In this document: positions 43,869-47,503 of the stretch, one piece after another | Layout of the letters: the number at the start of each line of letters is the position of its first letter | Position numbering within the stretch: the first letter of the stretch is position 1 | Source: Sedimentisphaerales bacterium | GTDB lineage: Bacteria; Planctomycetota; Phycisphaerae; Sedimentisphaerales; SG8-4 | Direction: 5' to 3' | NCBI GenBank assembly: GCA_016928975.1 | Contig: JAFGJR010000298.1 | Coordinates: 1-47,503 of the forward strand | DNA length: 47,503 nt | Program-made: the position numbers and the translations under genes | Notes under the pieces: model-generated | The model's database searches: none | What the model was told of the DNA's origin: nothing | Seen by the model: the letters and a program-made list of their open reading frames with translations, nothing else

Positions 43869-44104
43869 CACCACGTCTCCGTACCTGTCGAGGCAATCTG
43901 AATGGCCACCAGTCCCGGCTCCAGTGCAGAGTCCTCCTTCGCATACACCTCATCGAGTCTTTTGGTGATGTCTCCATTCTGATACGCCGCCAGATAGGCA
44001 GCCAGGGCAGCGACATAGAACTCGCTCAACGACATGCCGAGTTCTTTCGCCAACTGCTCGGCCGCCCTGTAGATCGGATTGGGCACTGAGATTTCCGTTT
44101 TCAT
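43868..44104 (-). CDS. MazE-like antitoxin (ribbon-helix-helix type)
   Basis: The 78-residue protein starts MKTEISVPNPIYRAAEQLAK, a ribbon-helix-helix-like DNA-binding N-terminus, followed by ELGMSLSEFYVAALAAYLAA and a C-terminal flexible part (EVYAKEDSALEPGLVAIQIA) that would wrap around MazF. The start at 44104 was chosen because it matches the fold and follows the promoter at 44154-44182; longer in-frame extensions run through repeat F and the promoter. Confidence 0.86.
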   Translation of the reverse strand: MKTEISVPNPIYRAAEQLAKELGMSLSEFYVAALAAYLAAYQNGDITKRLDEVYAKEDSALEPGLVAIQIASTGTETW

Positions 44105-44106
44105 AC

Positions 44107-44176
44107 AGCCTTCGCCTATCGACATCTCTCTGAACGCGCTTTCAACTACGATCATTGTACCGCGAAGGCGAAGGCT
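44107..44176. promoter_or_regulatory. 10-bp inverted repeat around the mazEF transcription start
   Basis: AGCCTTCGCC (44107-44116) lies next to the antitoxin start and its exact complement GGCGAAGGCT (44167-44176) lies inside the promoter spacer. A protein binding both, or an RNA-level structure, could control the pair. Confidence 0.5.
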
Positions 44177-44182
44177 TGGCAA
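44154..44182 (-). promoter_or_regulatory. Promoter of mazEF
   Basis: On the minus strand TTGCCA (44177-44182) and TACAAT (44154-44159) are 17 bp apart. The transcript would start near 44147, some 43 bases before the antitoxin. Confidence 0.65.
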
Positions 44183-44204
44183 CCGCTTGACGCACATCGC
44201 ACGA

Positions 44205-44545
44205 AAGAAAGCACGAAGCATGAAATCCGGGAATCGAAACAAGTCCGAACCACGAATGGCACAAATGACCCAGCGCGGCCTCGCTGCGCTCGGGCGTAAC
44301 CAAAAAGCACACTCACACAAAGACACCAAGACACGAAGAAGACCGATGCGGGAATCTCTCGCGGACTCTGTGGCTTTGTGACTCTGTGTGAGACCCAAAT
44401 ATCCGTCCTTCAAGGACTTACACTCCCGTCGATCCAGAATTCGCGCAAAAGACAAGATTCGAACAAGTGGTAGCACGGCTTGAGCTTCCCCCGCCTTCCG
44501 TTCTTCATTCGCGCCATTCGTGTGATTCGTGGTTTCCACGTTGTT
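44205..44545. repeat. Iterated-word dyad element F (ACACCAAGACACGAA / ATTCGTG type)
   Basis: Words such as AACCACGAATGGCACAAATG and ACAAAGACACCAAGACACG on the left are answered by GACTCTGTGGCTTTGTGACT and CATTCGTGTGATTCGTGG on the right. At least two nested dyads are visible, making this the longest such element in the window. Confidence 0.6.
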
Positions 44546-44554
44546 GGGGGGTGT

Positions 44555-44602
44555 CATTCCTGCGAAGCTTGTCCTCGACCTGATCGAGGAGCAGGAATCC
44601 AG
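44555..44602. repeat. ATTCCTGC-GCAGGAAT dispersed repeat
   Basis: TCATTCCTGCGAAGCTTGTC is followed by CTCGACCTGATCGAG, then GAGCAGGAATCCAG. The ends are inverted, and an inner dyad CTCGA/TCGAG is present. Repeats with ATTCC..GGAAT ends of this kind are common in many bacterial genomes. Confidence 0.6.
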
Positions 44603-44738
44603 AGTCCAATTTCAAAGCTCCGTCCCCGGAATTCCAGAAACCACCGAACGCCCGCCGCGCAAGAATGTGAGATGTATAGGTTTGACCCCCTATTTCTCCC
44701 CTATTTGCCCCCGGCGATCCGGGAGCTCGGACGGCTTC

Positions 44739-47228
44739 CTACTTCCGGAAGACAGCCTTCAGCGTCACGTCACTGAAATACCACGCTCCTAGACACAAGA
44801 TCTCATTGCCACTGACAGGACTGCAAGTGGGAAGACCAGGACAGCAACATGCTCGAAGTAGAATGTAATATGTTCCTGCCTGCGGATTGGTGATGGTCAC
44901 CGTCTCGTCGTTGCTCCCGCCGATCGCAGAAGCGCCGTCCCAAGCAGTAATGCCATCCCAGAGGAAGAGGCCCGGCAAAGCCATGTTCCGGACGTACAGA
45001 TCGACATCGCCGGTTCCCCCAGACGTGGTGACGTCGAGCCTGGTTTGGCCTGGCGGGACCGTGATGGCAAAGTAGAGCTCTCCCACTCGTCCGGTGGTGA
45101 CCGCGACCGCGCTCTGGAGGACCGTGACTGGTACCGAAGAAGGCCACGTCGCCGTTAATGTCACGCCGGAGTAGTCCTGGTACTTCTGTGCTTTGAGCAT
45201 AATGTAGTACGTTGCAACCATCGGTCGTAAGATCGTGACCGTTTCGTTGCCTGTCTTCGTGAAGGCCCTGTAGTCGTAGTTGTCTTCGTTTGGCTTCGAC
45301 CCTTTGCGAACATACAGGTCGACATCGTCGGAACCGGTAGTGGCGATTTTGAGCTCCGTCACCGGCCCCGGGACGGTGACCGAGTAGAATGCCTCACTCT
45401 CCGGATAGCCCTCCAGGTTTCTTAGCGTGACGCCACTTTGTAGAGGCGTGGGCGGGAGTTGGGTATATGTTGCTTTCAGCCTACAGCCACGGAAAAAGCC
45501 CAGCCCTCGCAGCATGATATAGTATGTTGCCGCCTTCGGGTGCATAATCGTCACTGGCTCCACCCAACCGATGCGCATGACTGGCTGGCGATCATAGTCC
45601 TCCGTGGTCGGTCTGGCCCCCTCTCTGACATACCAGGTGACTCCACTCAGCGTGCCCCAGGTATCATTCTCCAGAAAGCCCTCCGACACCTCAACAGTGA
45701 GACAGTCTTGACCAGAAGGAACGGCAATGGCGTAGAACACCTCGTCGTCCTTGGCAAGAGCGGGGGTACACACAACGACGCCATTCTGAAGGGTGAATAT
45801 GTCCGCATAGGTCGCTTTCAGCGTCGCAGCAGTGTAAGTGTAGCCACCCCACTGTGGATCCTGTGCCTCAAGCATGATGTAGTAGATTCCTGCCGGTGGA
45901 CTCACAATCGTCAGTCCCTCAGCGTACTTGTCATAGTAGTCATATGCAGTCGTGGTCGGGGGCGATCCCCTCTTCACATATGGTTGGAGCAAGTCACTCT
46001 CGATCTTGAGCGTGTTCTGACCCTCGGGGACCGTAATCGCATAGACCTTCTCATCGTTCCTGTCGCTCACGATACCGGTTACCGTGACACCGTTTTGAAG
46101 CGGGAACACGTGAATGTACGTCGCCTTGAGTGTCACGTCGCTGTAATCCAAATACCCTTTGAGCATGATGTAGTATGTCGTTGCCTGTTGGCTCTCAGTT
46201 GCCACCGTCTCGTCGTTTCCCTTCAAATAGGGACGGTAGTCCCACTCGCTCGCAGTGGGCCTTGCACCCTTGCGGACATACAGATCGACGTCGCCGGTCC
46301 CGCCTGAAGCAACGATCTCAAGCCTCGTGTTGGGGACGGGGATGGTAATCTTATAGAAGGTCTCACCACCCTCGGCGTCCGCGACGCCTCTGATTTGGAC
46401 GCCATTTTGCAGGACAATGCAGTCTGGATCGGGCTGGGGTTGGCTTGCCACATTGCACAAGTCGCTCGCATAGGGGCCGTACTCCCAGATGATATCGCCG
46501 GTCAGGGGGTCAATCGTGTAGACCCTGCGGTTTAAGCCATTGCTCACGGCGTAGACGAGACCATCCGGGGCAAAGTCCATGCCCCAGAAAGTGACACGGC
46601 TTGCATGGCTGGAGACCATCGGCGACGCCCAGCGATTCACAAGGTCGATCCTTGTAAGGCAGTCCCCCTCTCCGTAGAGCCGGCCGTCAGGACCGAAGTC
46701 TATGCAGAATACAAGCGTCGACGACGTGCACCAGACTACGGTCGCAACTCCCGTGGCAATGTCCACCCTGTAGAACTCGTTCTGCTGAGTGTTGGCACCG
46801 GTCTGGCGAAGTACCATTAGGTAGAGAGTCCCACTAGGGTGAAAGGCAATGTCGTACCAGAGAACACCAAGCGGCGAAATACCAGAGACCTTTGGCAGAA
46901 GTGACCGGGATGACCCATCATTCGGATCGATGACAACAAGCATGCCATCCACCCCGATGCCATAAAGCCGGCCATCGGGGGCGAAGTCCAAGCCGGTGCA
47001 TACCAGCGCATTATTGGGTTCACCGATCGGCATCTCGGCCAGCGGATTGCTTTTGAGTTCTACCACGGTTGACGGGTTTTGCCCAGCCGTTCCGGTGAAG
47101 GCGAGAAGGCGGAATGGCGGAGGCGAGTAGTCACCGGAGGGCGAGGACTGTCCCAGTCCACTTTGCGCCGTACCCACAGACAAGAGGAACATACACAGGA
47201 GCCACGATTTCGGTGCGATGATGCTCAT
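44739..47228 (-). CDS. Secreted protein with beta-propeller-like region and five PPC domains
   Basis: The 829-residue protein has a signal peptide (MSIIAPKSWLLCMFLLSVGT to SGLGQ). Residues about 35-265 contain repeats of the form GxDFAPDGRLYGIGxDGxLVVID (FAPDGRLYGIG, FHPSGTLYLMV, FGPDGRLYGEG, FAPDGLVYAVS), like a short beta-propeller. Five pre-peptidase C-terminal (PPC) domains follow from about residue 271 to the end. Each starts LQNGV or LQSxV, continues with FYxITVPxGQxxLxI, has DVDLYVRKGxxP, and ends TYYIMLxxxxxYSDVTLKATY. PPC domains are usually attached to secreted peptidases and bind carbohydrate or aid folding; no peptidase domain is present here. I infer a surface or extracellular binding protein. 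Confidence 0.86.
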   Translation of the reverse strand: MSIIAPKSWLLCMFLLSVGTAQSGLGQSSPSGDYSPPPFRLLAFTGTAGQNPSTVVELKSNPLAEMPIGEPNNALVCTGLDFAPDGRLYGIGVDGMLVVIDPNDGSSRSLLPKVSGISPLGVLWYDIAFHPSGTLYLMVLRQTGANTQQNEFYRVDIATGVATVVWCTSSTLVFCIDFGPDGRLYGEGDCLTRIDLVNRWASPMVSSHASRVTFWGMDFAPDGLVYAVSNGLNRRVYTIDPLTGDIIWEYGPYASDLCNVASQPQPDPDCIVLQNGVQIRGVADAEGGETFYKITIPVPNTRLEIVASGGTGDVDLYVRKGARPTASEWDYRPYLKGNDETVATESQQATTYYIMLKGYLDYSDVTLKATYIHVFPLQNGVTVTGIVSDRNDEKVYAITVPEGQNTLKIESDLLQPYVKRGSPPTTTAYDYYDKYAEGLTIVSPPAGIYYIMLEAQDPQWGGYTYTAATLKATYADIFTLQNGVVVCTPALAKDDEVFYAIAVPSGQDCLTVEVSEGFLENDTWGTLSGVTWYVREGARPTTEDYDRQPVMRIGWVEPVTIMHPKAATYYIMLRGLGFFRGCRLKATYTQLPPTPLQSGVTLRNLEGYPESEAFYSVTVPGPVTELKIATTGSDDVDLYVRKGSKPNEDNYDYRAFTKTGNETVTILRPMVATYYIMLKAQKYQDYSGVTLTATWPSSVPVTVLQSAVAVTTGRVGELYFAITVPPGQTRLDVTTSGGTGDVDLYVRNMALPGLFLWDGITAWDGASAIGGSNDETVTITNPQAGTYYILLRACCCPGLPTCSPVSGNEILCLGAWYFSDVTLKAVFRK

Positions 47229-47398
47229 GATGGGTTCTTTCCTTCCCGATTCACCGTGTCGAACAAGAGACCGTCAGGTTCAGTTTCCGCAGACACCGTT
47301 GAGTACGTCAGAAGGTGGCCGAGCCCTGAACAGCAGAATGTCAGCGGTCGTTTCTTCACCGTCCTGCGGAGTCCAGGAGCCTGAGACTCCAATGCTTC

Positions 47399-47427
47399 AT
47401 TGTAGAATCAGGTCGAGACAAAGGCAA
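47399..47427 (-). promoter_or_regulatory. Promoter of the PPC-domain protein
   Basis: On the minus strand TTGCCT (47422-47427) and TACAAT (47399-47404) are 17 bp apart. The leader to the ATG at 47228 would be about 165 bases. The rest of 47229-47503 shows nothing else I can support. Confidence 0.55.
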
Positions 47428-47503
47428 GCGTAAACCGAGGCAGCAGTCAGTGAAACCATGAGGAACTCCTCCAGTTTCACCTGTGTCTACCAGATTCCGG
47501 GGA

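Larger units (their letters stand above)
44105..44738. other. Repeat-rich intergenic region upstream of mazEF
   Basis: No gene is seen. The region holds the mazEF promoter with a 10-bp inverted repeat (44107-44176), a long iterated-word element F (about 44205-44545), and a unit with inverted ends ATTCCTGC and GCAGGAAT (44555-44602). Open frames crossing it are made only of repeat words. Confidence 0.6.

Noticed and set aside
44105..44557. Extension of the mazEF antitoxin by 151 codons
   Set aside because: The extra residues are made of repeat words from element F and would span the promoter.

Overview
This window is about 47.5 kb of GC-rich bacterial chromosome. The most likely source is a Planctomycetota, probably of the Phycisphaerae/Sedimentisphaerales kind. 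That placement is inferred from gene content: a Tat-exported sulfatase, heparinase-type lyases, giant exported lamin-tail/CotH proteins, a GLUG/FGE-like secreted protein, a LamG protein ending in a PVPGA-type sorting tail, and many short dispersed palindromic repeats between and inside genes. I see no rRNA, tRNA, CRISPR array, prophage or complete insertion sequence.

Layout. Positions 1-9092 hold housekeeping genes on the plus strand: rpmE-prfA, a nucleotide-kinase-like protein, a hicBA toxin-antitoxin pair on the minus strand, a DUF6504-like gene, and a tightly overlapping run deoC-pabB-pabC-NIF3-scpB. A lone DUF4143-type ATPase follows (9453-10607). Positions 10726-25194 are a carbohydrate region: an exported esterase-like alpha/beta hydrolase and a heparinase II/III-like protein (both minus strand), nagB, a GLUG/FGE-like secreted protein, a GHMP sugar kinase divergent from nagA, and a 1576-residue protein made of two complete GH95 (alpha-L-fucosidase family) units. 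Positions 25536-33242 carry a small exported protein with three SPYAF repeats and a 2280-residue lamin-tail/CotH/beta-helix exoprotein. Next come a sulfatase read behind an MNT-HEPN pair, a LamG protein, a BrnT-type toxin pair, clpB, a heparinase II (PL21-like) protein, a mazEF-type pair, and a secreted protein with five pre-peptidase C-terminal (PPC) domains.

How the genes may work together. Lyases, esterase, sulfatase and double fucosidase could strip a sulfated, fucosylated, amino-sugar-containing polysaccharide outside the cell or in the periplasm. NagA, NagB and the GHMP kinase would then feed the released sugars into central metabolism. This is inferred from family membership and proximity; no transporter or regulator for the pathway lies in the window. 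Four two-gene toxin-antitoxin modules (hicBA, MNT-HEPN, brnT/antitoxin, mazEF) are scattered singly between these blocks.

Non-coding structure. I read several good housekeeping (sigma-70-type) promoters, with TTGnnn and TAnAnT boxes 16-18 bp apart, in front of rpmE, hicBA, deoC, the heparinase, the GLUG/FGE protein, the giant exoprotein, MNT-HEPN, mazEF and the PPC protein. Several families of dispersed dyad-symmetric repeats occur. Some sit inside reading frames and add in-frame residues to proteins (ScpB, the GH95 protein, the heparinase II protein); this is the most unusual feature of the window.
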